Below, piece by piece: positions 10,538 to 24,700 of a stretch of 64,000 bases of DNA; positions within the stretch are counted from its first letter, which is position 1; each line of letters opens with the position of its first letter. The position numbers and the translations under genes are program-made. The DNA is from Paracentrotus lividus (Eukaryota > Echinodermata > Echinoidea > Camarodonta > Echinidae), in NCBI GenBank assembly GCA_940671915.1, contig CALNVZ010003435.1:11881383-11945382 (forward strand), given 5' to 3'. The notes below the pieces were generated by a model. That model saw only the letters and a program-made list of their open reading frames with translations, was not told the origin of the DNA and searched no databases.

Positions 10538-13500
10538 TTCTCTCAGCTTGCCTTTCACTGTCACACTAATTCTCCCCTCTCTCTTACAACAAACATTAAA
10601 ATATATACATTCGGGGTCGATGAAAAACAAACAGCAGCACTTTTAATATATCATGTTACCAAGAATTAACCTTTGTTATTTATTTCTGCGAGGTGAATTC
10701 ACAATATTAACCACAATTTACTGATCAAAAATAACAAAATTCACTCCAAATTATCTAAAATTCACGTTTACATCAGCATTTCAAATAAATCAAAATTAAG
10801 GAGCATTTTATACAATACAGATTTAAAAAAAACAAACAAACAAAAACAATTGTTTGCACTACTGATTAATCAATTGGAAATCACTTGAGAGTTTAATAGT
10901 AGTAAAGGCAGTCTTTAGTCTCTAAATATTTTTTTAATGGTATACACTGATTACTTAATTTGAGTTTCAATCCAAAAGCTTTATAAAAGCTTTATAAACA
11001 TAAATGCAGATATATTTGTGGGTAACCAAAGGAAACTATTAAGTAATTCTATTGCATGACTTTGGAAATTCAATAGCTATATTGTGGAGATTAAAAAGTT
11101 GAGCTACTATAATGAAGCATTGTTTGAAAATGTTAATATTTAAAATATGATTCGCAATAGTTAATGACATGTATCTGATACTTCATTGCATATCCAGTTA
11201 CTTAAATCACAAGAAAGTGTGAGATAGAGTACACAAGGATTGAATCGCAAAGCACAAGAAAACTCTTCTTCATCTTATATATATATATATTTTTTTTTTT
11301 CTTTTTTCAATTTGATTGTCCTACAATAAATTTAGGTTAAATCACAGCTCTTATTAAGTCCTTTGATGAAATGCCCCCCTGGTCTTCTCTGTATTGTTTT
11401 TCACTTTTCCCTCAAGCAACTCACATAGGCTACTCTTCCTTTTTTTTTGGGGGGGGGGAATAATAGTTGTTCCAGATTTATCTACTGCAATAATGTATTG
11501 AAATCATGATTTAGTTTGTTTCACGTTCACTGAATTCATTAAATGAACACAGTATGAAACGCCGTTTTCGATCACCCTAAAAGAAATGTCACTATACTAG
11601 GGTCTGTTCTAGCTTCCATAAGCTATTAAATTTTTTAAAGTATAGTAGTCCCGCTTATCCTATTGCTTATCCCTAGAATTCAACGTCGTTCTGTTGGTTG
11701 TAAAAATGCATTTTCATGATACATGTTACAGGCAAAAGAAAAAGTATTAACATTGATAAGCAAATGTTTTGGCAATCCGCTTTTTAATAGCCAATTGGAC
11801 CCCAGTGATTTAGGTATTATTATTTTCTGTTACAAGCACCCAGGTAACCCACATTCCCAAAATTTAAAATATGTGACATTCTTAATTTATGATGTTCCAC
11901 TTAATACAAGCTTTAGACCAGCCAAAGCCATTTCTGAGTTAATTGATGGTAATAAAGAGAAATAAAATTGTGTAAACATGCACATCAACTGTTTACAAAT
12001 CATTACATTACCTTTATTTAGAATGAAATTGTAATCGATGTTTAAATGTCTACAAAGGTATAATTTAAAGCTAATTTATAGAACAAAGCACACAATCATG
12101 GAACCTTGCTGCAAGCAAAAATGATGTTAAGTGCTTAATCTTCAAATCAAAATAGTTTGGAAAAGATGCAATGATTCAACATCTAAAACAAGATAAAATG
12201 CACTTATCATTCAATACAGATGACAGTAAAATAAATACTACTGCTGTAAGCAACATATAAATTTGACATGGACTTCATTTTCTTTTTGATTAGATACAAA
12301 TGAACGGCATTGATCATACAGCCTTTTTACACAATATACAAATTAAATATATTTGCACAATACAAAATGCCATTTCGCATTTTTATTCCTAATTTGAATA
12401 CATTTATAATAAAATATACAAGTAAATATACACAATCTTATCTAGAAAGCACAGGTGAAGGAAATTATTATAGGTGTGTCAGCAAATTTTGTTTTCTTAA
12501 TTAATTTGGTTGATAGGATTTTGACAGACGTTTATAGACCAGATATGAATATTTACGTCTAGGAAAGACCTTTAATGTCACCATCTGAAAGACGCGACTG
12601 AGATTGGAACCTGGGTCTTCTGAGAGACAGTTTTTTTAAGCCAATATGAAGATAGCCAATAACAAGGGTCATCATATGACCAACTCCTGATCCCTTAAAC
12701 TTAAGTAGTCTCAATTAAAATTCCTCTGAGCATACATTCATACAAAATTTGTAGAAATGTTTGTTCGATCACAATTACCAAACACAAAAATAAACAAGTA
12801 TTTAAAATATCTGCAAATTTTGATCAATACTATATTATTTCCTGAGAAAAAAGGCACAATGAAATTGGAAATTATTGTCTTGTCCAAGTTCCCCATAATT
12901 TCATCGACTTATCTGGTACTATCCTACATTTTCCTGTAGCTCATGATTTTCACTGGGAAATAAATTTGTTTAGATATTGTCAAAAATAATTTCAACAACT
13001 TGTCATTAAAAACAATACAATGATATCAACACATCATAACGTATCAATCGCAGCAATCAAAGAAAATTATATTACAACACATTATCTATGCACTTGTTAA
13101 TAATTGAACAGTGAGTGAGGGGCTTCAAAAACAATTATTTGCAGCTGGATATTTGTAACATGGGTAAGGGTAATTTCATATATATACAAGAGAAAATGAC
13201 TACCTCTTTTATCCCTAGGTTCTTCCAACTATGCCACAGGGTGTCCGATAATAAAAGAAACTTGTTAACAGAACGTCTTGATATTGATTGATACATCAGA
13301 TATTGCAGTCCCAGACATAAACATGATTGTTTAAGAAATAATACTGATTGTAATTATGGTCTATGGAAGTTAGTTCACTCAAGATCTAGAAATCGTCTCA
13401 GACCACCTTAGAAGGATTATATTCTACTGACATATTGATTCAATGCACGAGTTGAGAGAGGCAAAATTGACATTAAATGCATTTTCATATGCACTGACAA

Positions 13501-13640
13501 TTCGAACTCTTTTTCTAGACCCCTTGATCAAAATAAATATTTACATTTTAAAATCCCATTGCATACAGAAACTGTGTGGCTCCAGTATTAAGAGGATTCA
13601 GTAATCAAAGGGTTAAATCCATTTACTGCAAACATTATTT
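10193..13640. other. Intergenic AT-rich DNA with microsatellites
   Basis: Between the start of the uncharacterised gene and the 3' end of Rab gene A. It holds a C-run plus (CT)n tract at 10470-10545, a copy at 10350-10395 of a short repeat also found at 7727-7775, and a (TA)n/T run near 11278-11305. No exon is supported. Confidence 0.45.
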
Positions 13641-13643
13641 TTA

Positions 13644-14100
13644 AAGGAATGCAGTAACATTAAACAAGAAGTTAAATCGTAATTTATTGAAATAGCTCAT
13701 TTTGCCAACATGATTATAAACACATAGGTAAGTATGGAGTCCCTTGAAATTTACAAGTCAATTGCATCCTTTACTATTCAGATATCTACTATTTTATATC
13801 CTAATTTTCAAACCCGTAACCAGACGCTTTTGAAACGGTATCCTTCCAACACGGCTCAGAACGTAGAGCGTATTTTGGGTTATTTAGTCCCCACACACAG
13901 CCTGGTGGGCAGGATGTCACTGATGCTCGCGACAGAGCATTGGTGATTTGATTGCGCAAGGCCGTAGTCCAAGCCTCGTTTGTTTTCACTATTTTAAAAT
14001 ACTAAATGACTTCCATTTGCTCTGAAATTTTCAGTAGTTTGCTTTTATAGTCAGAGCAAAAAGATTTTACTAATTTCAGTCCCTCTCACACTTATTTTGG
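13644..14100. repeat. Dispersed repeat, copy 1
   Basis: Starts aaaggaatgcagtaacatt and contains gctcattttgccaacat, then ends near gacttccatttgctctgaaa and ttttcagtagtttgctttta. The same order of blocks recurs at 59621-60030. The two copies are diverged and code for nothing obvious. Confidence 0.65.
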
Positions 14101-15664
14101 GAAGTTACTGAATTAAGTATGTATTATTATTGTTTGTTTGTATGTACTTCACATTCAACCATTTCATGAAAATGTGCATAATCAAGCACATAATTGCAAT
14201 ATACAATTTGAAAATAGATACAAATGTTTTATATATATAATTATATAAAGATTTTTGTAATACTATGTACATGGCACGAGGAAGACAAAGAAAGAAATTC
14301 AAACCCTTTTCTCCTGATCATCTAATAACCTAATTCCTGCTGTAAAACTCCAGCCCATTAAATTGCAAATTAACACAGCATCTGTAATCCTTCGTCACAC
14401 AATATTTCTTACAGACCACCCTCATTGCTATCTACAGTCTGTGTCAAAAAAAATAGTACAGTCGGGGGGAAAAAAAATTTAGGTGTGAAATCTTTCAAAT
14501 AATGTGTGTAGGTGGAACCAAATTAAAGCCAAAAGATTTTCCTTGCAGATGCACTTTGTTCTGTATAATTTGCTTTCGTAAAACAGAAGTTATGCTAAAT
14601 CTTGTGAGCCAAGGAACAAATCGAAATTAAGCACTTCTATTGTTCTAGAATGCTGTATTCATGGCCATTATGCGGAGCCTACACTAAGGCATAGGACGTC
14701 GTGCGAAAAATTGATTTTTCTTGATTGTAGAAGACTGGTCATATCTAAAATATTACAGCACCAAAGGTGATGAAAAAAAATTGCAGAATAAAGTCTGATT
14801 GCTTTAAGAAAATACCAAACAATAACAGGTTGTGATTAATCTTCATAATATAAAAAAATGTTTTCCACTTGTATCATTTTATTTGACACAGACAGTATAC
14901 CCCATACACAGTTAGGATAAATATATCTCTATGAAGGGAAAGGGAAATAGAATTATTGATGCAACATCACAGCATATTTTTGTGGATTTTGTGGATTTAT
15001 CACCAATGCAGTTTAACTTTCATTCGATTATCACAGCATATATTTCCATTACCAATCTTCAAATCATGCCTTAACAGTGACATGAAGAGAAGTTTCTAAG
15101 GAGGATAGCATAACCTGGGCTCGAAGAGCCGTGTTATTTTCACTCAAAATGGTCCCAGGTTCAGCTCACTGTCCTTTCTTTAACATTCTCCCCCAGTCAT
15201 ATTATTAAAACTGAGCAATCCATGAAAGGTACAGCCTAACTGGAAAATAGACAAAAATGGAAAATGGTCTTGGTGGCAATTAGACAACATACCTAGTAGC
15301 TGAACTGCTTGTGGATGAAAATGGATTAGACAAGGTGGTACCATATGGGCGAAAGACAAATCTGCTGAGTCAATTTATCCACTGGACTCTATACCTCATA
15401 TTCACAGCATGGAAAGAGAATACCAGTCTGAAGGCACATACTTTAGTTTGACACTCATAACTCCAGGAACACCTGGAGCCTAGCATAATTTTGTGAGTGT
15501 CTAGCTTAGCTTAGGTTCTTGTAGAGAGCCCTCATTCATAAAGAAACATATGATATGACGGCAGCAACATGGATATGGACTTTCCAAGTGTATTAGATGA
15601 TCAAAAGAATGTGGTTGGCTGGCTAAGAGTTGACCTATGACCCCTGTTGACCCTTTGGTTAGGG
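14101..15664. other. Probable 3' UTR / flank of Rab gene A
   Basis: AT-rich DNA past the Rab gene A stop. No exon is supported and the poly(A) site could not be fixed, as several candidates exist. Rab transcripts often have long 3' UTRs. Confidence 0.35.
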
Positions 15665-15765
15665 TCAGCAGCATCGTCCTTTCTTCTTTTTCTTTTCCTG
15701 GTTCCTCAAGTTGATTGTGTCCGTGCCGTAACTTGGTACTAAGACTTCCGGAGGAAGTTTTTTAC
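15665..15765 (-). CDS. Rab22/31: Rab gene A exon 6 (prenylated tail)
   Basis: 101 nt including the stop at 15665-15667, acceptor ctctgtccag, phase 1. It encodes [19 protein letters not shown], a lysine run and the terminal GRCC. Confidence 0.9.
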
Positions 15766-18700
15766 CTGGACAGAGTTAGAGGAAAGGGAAAAAAGGAAAA
15801 CAAAGGTTAGACATTAAAAATTGATCACCCTAACTTTTTCAGAATACCTGAGTGAACAGGCCTAACTTTTAATAGCAGTTGTCCAAATCTAACTTAACCT
15901 AGTTGATGGGGGTAGATTTTATTATAAAGTAATGAATTTGTTGATTTAAAAGGTAGAAAAGAGAGAAACATATAATGACCCCATGTTGGAGTTCTCTAAA
16001 ATCAAATGAATGTATAATAAACTTTATATACTGCCCTCTCTCTGAATTTCAAGTCAGGTTCATGTACATGGTATAAAAAGTCATTTCTTCAAGTTTGAAA
16101 TTGGTTATTTAACCTGTTGAATAGTATAGTAATTTTTTTCATTCTCATCTAAATGTAGGCTTAATGCAAGAACCATCCAGTTACCATAGGCATTGTCAAT
16201 GTATACTATAAACTTCTGTATTTTCCCAATCTACCTACTGCAGTGGTATTAAAATAAAGAGTTAAAACTAATATTTCTTGACTGACATCTTGTCATTTAA
16301 TGGTGGTGGACAAACATCAGATAAATGCGATTCCCTTTAATAAAGACAGTGTTCTTTATTGGGAATTCCCCAAGTCAGATTCACCAAGTGACGTAACCAT
16401 GGAATGCATTCTCATCTTCAGATTGTAATCATTAAACAAAATTGAATGGATGGAGGAAAACAAATACTAGAAGTGTATACTCCCTAAAATTAAGTCTTTT
16501 TTCTTCTTTTTTTTAACAATCAGACGTCCTTGCTTAAGTTGAACTTTTCATAGGTCAAAAAAGTCGAAGCTATTTATTCAGTTCTAACAGATTTATCTTA
16601 TGCAAGCAAGGTTTACTGTATTTGTTTTGTATCTTTGAATCCATCAACATCAGATAAATATTGGACCCTTTAAAAACAGTTTTATTTTGGGGGAATTTCC
16701 CTTAGGTAAGATTTAAAACCAACTAGTACAGAAACTTAAATCCACAAAAGGCATAATCCTAAGACTTTTATCACCACCCAAGTGTTATTAAACAAGATAT
16801 TTGTACAAGCAGATATTTAGACGTGTAGATTGTAACAATTAATTGTATTCATCAACATGAGGCAATTTGAGGGTTTGTATTTTATCCCATTGAGGTCTTC
16901 TTTTGATGACAAAATATAATTATATATCATATCTTATGACATCAAACAAAATATGAGGACTGGAGTAGTCCTGACTCGTGTGTGTAATAAACATGTCAAA
17001 GATAAAGGACTATTTCAATAAATGTAATTTCTAGTAACTTGTACAGCTAGAACACTATAAATTAACTCCAAATTACTTTAACTAACAATCTAGTGGTTTC
17101 AATTTGTACACAACTTTTGTAGAAGTGTCATAGTCTAGTGGTCGTATCACGTGACTGAGAAAGCAAGGACCGTGGGTTCGATCCCCGGCATGATACTTAC
17201 GCCCTAGGGCATGGGCGTTTTGTCTACAATGCTCCTCCCAACCCAGGTGTATATGGGTACCCGATATGCTTGAGTACTACTGTACATACTTGGCGGCTCA
17301 GCTCACGACCAGGGTAATAATGTGTTAAAACATTCTCTACGCATAGAGACAGTATGGTGTTATGCGTTTACTATAAAGAACCGTACCATTATTATTATTA
17401 TTTTGTTTTCTATCTCAGAGGCCCTTTTAATCCCGAACACAGATAATTTATCACACAATATTAACCCATACTCACTAATTGCAATGAATAATTCTTTGAT
17501 ATTTGCTGCCGTCTTGGCGCTTGTTTCCGTGAACACCGCCCCCACCTCCTCAGCGTACTCTGCTGCTATCTTGACAGGGATCTCTCTTAAATCATCTAAA
17601 TCACATTTGTTTCCAGCTATTGATATAACTATGTTCTCTGGGCCGTGTTGTCTTAACTCTCTGATCCAGTCCCGTACTTTGCTGAATGATGCCTGTAATG
17701 GTAGAAAATAAGGAAGGTCAAATCATTTTAATATCATTTACTTGAAAATCATAAGATAATTGAACATGAATGGGAAAACAATAAAGATCTGCTTGGGGGA
17801 GATATATGGAATAAAAGGGATATTAAATACATAAGGAATAGACAGAAAAGAATAAATAACCAAAGATGGATAACTAACCCGAGTTCATAATGAAAATATG
17901 TAATTAGAAAAAAAAACAAATACTTAAATAATCTGAATCTATAATGCTTTGTTTTTTTCAGCATTGTAACCTTAACATCATAAACCTACATTGTATGCTG
18001 GGTTTTGTTTTTGATGCTTATACACAAAATCATTAGACAATGAGTATGCCTGAATAAAATCAACAAAAACGGTGAAAATTACGATCATTTCCATACAATA
18101 ACTTTCAAACTATTTTAAACAACGGCAGGTGGAAATGACGACTTCACTGTTAACTTCCCTAAAATAACTTTAAAAAAAAACAATGGTGAGTCATCTTTTT
18201 TTTTCTTTATTTTCATAGTAATCTTATTTGTAAGGATATAAACACAATAAACTTACGATATAAAAACCTGGTTTATCCCAGACACATAATTTGATTTATT
18301 AATGCTTAAATTTCATATATATACATGTATGAATTTTAAATTATAATTGCAGGTGTAGAAAATTTTTAGAGGTACATTATGATGCCCACGCCGTACCCGG
18401 GGTACCGTTGTACCCGGGTTCCTCGTTGTGTAGCGCCACCTCGTGCCCATTATTATGTAGTCTTCTAGATTCGTCGCCGGTATCGCGATAGCGCTAACGT
18501 TGTAGCGCCATCTCGTACCCATTATTAGTATAGTCTTTTCGAGCGTATACGAATGCCACGCGTCCCCACTCACTTGATTTCGCGTTACTTTCATAATAAC
18601 AATGCTTTAATTCTAAATAATTCAGTAACATGATTGTGTTTCTTCCTTGAATGTAAGATTTGTTTGTGCTATTACCAAACACACTATCATTCATTCACTC

Positions 18701-21700
18701 CATACAAGAACATTAAAGAAAAAATATAAGCCTGACACTGTCTTGGATAATGAAAAATTTAATTCAAATCTCATTCAATATTAACAACTTTAACAGATAC
18801 AAAGATTGATAAATTGCATGCATTTAACAACAAGAATTATTTTTTATTTTGTTTTTACTCAAATTTAATTTTTTTTTTTAAATTTTGGGAAACCAGGATA
18901 CAGAGCTAAAAAAAAAAAAAATAATTCAACAGACGGTGATTTATTTTTTGGTACCCCAGGGTACCAAAAGTGCATCATATTTTGTTTTCAGATATGAAAT
19001 TAATACAAAGAAAAAGTAGGCCAGTTACTCCTGAGTTTTCAAGAATCTTTGAGTTACTAATTATGGGCCATTTTGCCTCGGATCATATTCCTCCTTGCAA
19101 TTTGGAGGAAAAAATGCCCCTTTATAACATACAATATGGAAGTTGCAAATACAATATAAGTCTGTGTCTCTTGAAAGACAAGGAGACATTAACATTTACT
19201 TGGATAATAAATACATAGGCTATATCTTAGAATTATCAATTGCCAAAAAAACAAATGAATGATATGTCAAAATAAATACACATTCCCATGTTAGATCTGT
19301 TGAAAAATTCTTGTCATGACTGCAAAAGGGGACTTCATTAACAAAACCTGCACTATATGGTGAATGTTCATTACATGTAATGTACATTTGTATATAAATG
19401 TAATACTACATGTACGTACTAAATACGTGATTGAAAGTGTAAACGTGACTGAAGGTAGACGGAAAGCGAAAGGATTTAGAGGGGGAAGGAAGTGCTCAAT
19501 TGCAGTCATAAAGTAAGAAAGGAATTTAGTGAGCTGTGATTGCCACACAGGCTTCCTGGCTTTTTCAAAAGTTTAAGACGATGGGAAAATATCTACGGAA
19601 ATTCACAACAGATTGACCTTGCAAACTATACACAGTGTCGGTTTGAATATTTACAATGATTCAGACTCATTTGTAGTCAGAAATACAACTATTCATTACA
19701 GGATTGACAAATAGTTGGATACGTACATTGTATCTTTGTCAAATATTAAATAAGTTTGCTATATAAGGGCAATTCCAAGCAAAACAGGACATAGAGCTGA
19801 AATTTTAATGTGGCGCTGTGCCTTTGAAAATGCAAATTAGGATTTGAAATTACCACAAAAGCTGCTTTACAATACAACCAATCATTTAAGTTTAAAAAAT
19901 TTGCGATTCAGTATTCTTGCGCTGAATAATTGATCAAACCCAAATTTGCACATATGGGACTCTGGGGCTTTAAATGCCTCTTATTCTTATATTTAGGCAC
20001 TTTTTGCTGATTTTTTTTTGGCTTAATGTAATTATCATGGACTACTCCAACAAACTTTGGTATTAATATTTCTTTACAATGCATTTTTCCTCACGAAAAA
20101 GACCAGGAAACCAGATGTCATTCCGTAACCGGACATGGGTTCAAGTTTTATGTCATAATTAACAAAATATTAAACCAATTTTTTTATGCAAGGTGGCATA
20201 TTATACCTAGAATAACATAGAATCCAATCAATAACTCAAAATTGTGATAGCCATTTAAATTTCACAGAGTTTAAGCAAAATGTTTTCTGCTCAAATATGC
20301 ATGTCCATTTTGCGTCACTCTGTAACCATGATTATGAATATTCATATCTCATTAATTAAGAGCATCACTATAAAAAAAAATTATCATTTTGAAAAGAGGG
20401 TATCATCAGCTTTTGTCATGAACCATTTCTTTGTACAATAACATAAAGATTAAAGTATGGATGATAAACTAGTTTGAATGCGGAAATGTTGCTTCTGAAT
20501 GTCACTCCGTTACCTTGGAACTGCCCATAAATAGTGGACACTCTAGAATACAATATACTGGATTATATGTACAACACATACTAAATTATCCTGAGTGCAT
20601 CAAGGCCGCAGGCCGAGGTGAAATAGATTTGCATGAGGGATAATATAGTATGTGGAGTTCATATAGGCCAGTAATTATATTGTATGACGGAACGTTCACT
20701 AAATATACATGTAGTAAATAGACCTCAAGATCTGGTTTTATCTTTTCCAAAATTTTGGTGCTAATTAAGCTATTGTGATGTATATTGTTGCTCCGCGTAT
20801 CCATTGTTATCAACTTTTGTGCACACCATTTTACTTAAATGCGCTAGCGCACTAAGGCAATCGATAGAATCGATACTCTCCCCATCCATTTAACACGGGC
20901 TTTACCCTCCAAAAAAACGATTGTTATATTGTACATATGTACAATATAACAAATTGAAGGTAGGTCATGTGATACTGATCTAGCCAATAACAACTCATAT
21001 TTTTCTACCACTATTTATTATATATAATGTATTTAAAATCTACATTGATTTACATACTGCATGAACATCTACATTTCATTGACGATAAAATATACAATCT
21101 TCAAAATCTAATTTAGGAAGACTTTAAGGGTGTATCGCTAAAATGTATGTTTTATAGAATTGTTAAGCATTTATTATTTCATCATTTATAATCTATTACA
21201 GAAACAAAGTGCTTATAATCAGCTTGTAAAGGGAACTGACCACAGTGAACTATTCCTCAATACTAGTATAAATGGACAATAATTATGCAGCCATCATTCA
21301 CCTTTTGTTTAAAGCTTACATGGGCATAATGTTTGCAGAAAAATGTTTTTTTTTAAAAAGAAAAAGGAGTCCATGAAAACTCCCAAAATTATTTGAAATT
21401 TGAAGATGTCTACACTTACATGTACATCAAACCCTGATAAATAGCCCTATAATTACACCGTCACATGGCATTCAATAGACTATATTGGATATTGTATAGG
21501 AGTATGGACCAGTTATCTGGTATAATGATCACAAGCTATAAGGTTATGTCATTCCCCTCTCGGCTATCATGTGATAATTTGGTCACGGTTGATTATAAAT
21601 AGTCCATTGATTCACCCCTATTCATTGCCATACAGGCTGGCTATGAAGATGTAAACTAGCTTCTATGTCCTGCATGGGTATAAAGTTAAAGGGGACTTAA

Positions 21701-24700
21701 CCTCAAAGATACAAAATCTATATAGCAGTCCATCCCTGTTATAACAAGATGCTGCAGACACAGCCAATTACCATGTTATAACACATAACTTGATATTTTA
21801 GCTTCCACGGAAAACACATTTGTAATGTTTTACCCAATGATGGAGCAACCATGTACCAAAAAAAAAAAGACAATCAAATAAACAAATGAATGAATGAGAT
21901 CTTGTAAAATGCTGAACAATTTTGGTTAACAAATAGAGTAATAGGAAATGAAAATAAAGAGGTACCTGTTGAATTTTAGGAGTTTCTCTAAAGGGGATCA
22001 TATTGCATTTTTGATTAGATATTCACACTTTGCAAATAATTGTTTATTAACAGAGTAAGTTTCAGTTTCCTGATGTTTGCTGACTATGTAATTTACTATT
22101 TTTACATTAAATGTCTTTTTTTGCATGAACAAATCGAAACATCTTCACGCTCTGTTTAATAATCAAGATTAATCACTGCCTCGAGTTATGCATTTGCCAT
22201 GTCTAAATGTGCTATCACCTGCAATTAGCCAAAGTTACACTTCTTTCTTGGTGGCTGTATATTTCTGGCAACAATGTCAGGTTTCCTATCTATTAATATT
22301 ACTTCTAAACTTCATTCATCCATTCATCCATCACTTACAAATAGAGATTTTCGGACTTATCTCTGTCTTATGGTTGTAATTCAAATCCTGCCTACGCCTC
22401 CAGCCTATAGCAACTCTTGTCTGACCCTAGATACTATCATACCATTCTTGACAAAAATCCAGTAATCACAGTAAAGCGTAATGAGCATGCAATGCTACTT
22501 GATCAGTAACCAGGAGCATATTTCCTTTGGACTGTACTTTCGGCTCCATTGCTACGGGGCTAGTGCAACCTATATCAGGAAACAATGCATGACTCATTAC
22601 TACTGCATCATACCATGTTTACACTGCGACTCGGCTCGGGGTTCGACACAGCAATCGTGTTCAACACAGCAATTTTATGGAATGTAAACAGGATCAGTGT
22701 GATGCGCGACCCGATTTCATCACGCCTTTTTTGCTCCGCCAGAATCATAGGTTTTGATCCGGGAGGCAGGTTTGACGCGGCAATTTTTTTGTGTGTAAAC
22801 AGAAAGCTGTGTCAAACTCGATGACCTTGAGGTCGTCGACGTCAGTGGTGGAATTTGGCTATATCATCGCACACATTCATGACGTCCCGTTACTTCAGGC
22901 CATGATCTGAGAGTCGTATTGAACTCGCCTTTTTGGTTGTGTATAAACACGATCACAGGTTCATTCTTTGCAGTGTTAAACCTTCCTGAGGATTCAACAT
23001 GGGAGACGAGTCACAGTATAAACACGGTATCAGTTGCATAGATTCATCGGAAAGTTATCGTTACTGCTCAGAGAGTGAGAGAGAGCTATCGAGAGAGTGA
23101 AGGAAAGGAAAATGTTGGCATGGATGCCAGCACACATTCCGTACAGTTTCATTTATTGTACAAGGAATTCAACATTACACTTTACCCATGAGGCTCATCA
23201 TGGACAAATAAAATTACAGTGTGTTTTCCCCTAGCTACTCCATTGACACAGTAATACTAGACTAGAAGGCTTTTGGAATACTCTCACTATGGAAATGACT
23301 AATATCACACAGGGTGAGAGTTCAAATTCCAACTTTAAAATACATTTACTGCAAGGGTTGCTTTACGATCAGGGTACACCCATTTGTCTCACTGGACCAA
23401 AAAAAAAGTTGCTTTGTTTTTTTTCTCAATTTTTGTGTATGTGTTCTAGACAAGTGAAATTATATTGCTTTTATATTTTGAGGCATGAGGTCACCAACTT
23501 ATTTTTCTATAGCGGGTTCAATTTGTTTATTACACGTAAAGTCAATTGCTTCATTTTTCGGAGAGGACGCTTTTTGACGGAACGTGATTTCAAGTTTATT
23601 TATTCAAAACCAAAATCATCACAATATAATCACATTAATATACATATATAAATATATAGTGAGTACAATAACACATCAGTTAGATTACAACGTATATGAT
23701 TTGGTTTTAGGACCCCTTTAGAAGCTAGGCTTGTGAGTGGGGCCCCGTAGTGAATAATAAAATGATATACATGAGATACTAAACTACAGAATAGATCAAA
23801 AGTACATGAATATGAAACATGGTAAAGTTAACATAGTGTTAGACAACATTGTATTGTGCACTGTCTGAAAAAATAAGTGGATGGGGGCGAAGTAAACATA
23901 AGTTTGTTGCATATATATGCGTTCTTACAGACAAAAACAGTGTTTATCAAGTTATGTCTAACTATACATAAAAACAAGAGGACATTTTTTGACAGAATTG
24001 GCACCCTATTTTTGGTTAATGGTCACAAAAAATGAAATCAAACGTAGCCTCTGTGGTTTTTAGTTTTCAAACAAGCGCATTTCAGTAGTCAATTCTGATT
24101 GAAAAAACAAGCCTAATGATTGCTAATAATAAAGATGCGCAGGCTAAAAATTATTAAAAAATAAAATGAGACACTAATTTTGCCCGAAAATGCCAGATAT
24201 GGTCAATTTTTTGGAAGTAAATTTGTATTTCAATAATGTATTTTTCTCTTGCTGGTTGTTCTAACAGTGCCCAATAGCTTCTATCATAGAGTTGAAATTA
24301 CAGTACCTATATTTCTTTTTATGGTGCGCAGAAGGCCATTTTTTGACGGTGTACTCTGATCGTAAAACAACCCGAAAGTGTTTTCATGTCCATCATACAT
24401 GTAGTCAAAGGTGTATTTTAATTTCTTACTCAATCTTTCCTTACAACACATTTTTTTTTTCAAATATTATAATATGATGGTACCAATATAGAAATAATTT
24501 TTTTTAGCTTTGTGGAATTAAAGAGAGACAGAGAAAATTGGGAAATTCCTCAAATGTATTTCGAAATATAGTGTACATATCATTCAGTCAATTCTCTTTC
24601 AATAGCTAGAATTTTCAAAATAATGAGGAATCATTATTATTTAATAATTATATAATATTGGATGCACTTGAGTGCAATATGAGATATATTCCATTCATCA

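Noticed and set aside
10424..10669. Open frame rich in Ser/Leu/Pro
   Set aside because: It reads a C-run and a (CT)n microsatellite; no codon or domain signal.
17126..17200. tRNA gene
   Set aside because: Box A and box B are present, but the acceptor stem does not pair properly and a SINE body and simple tail follow.
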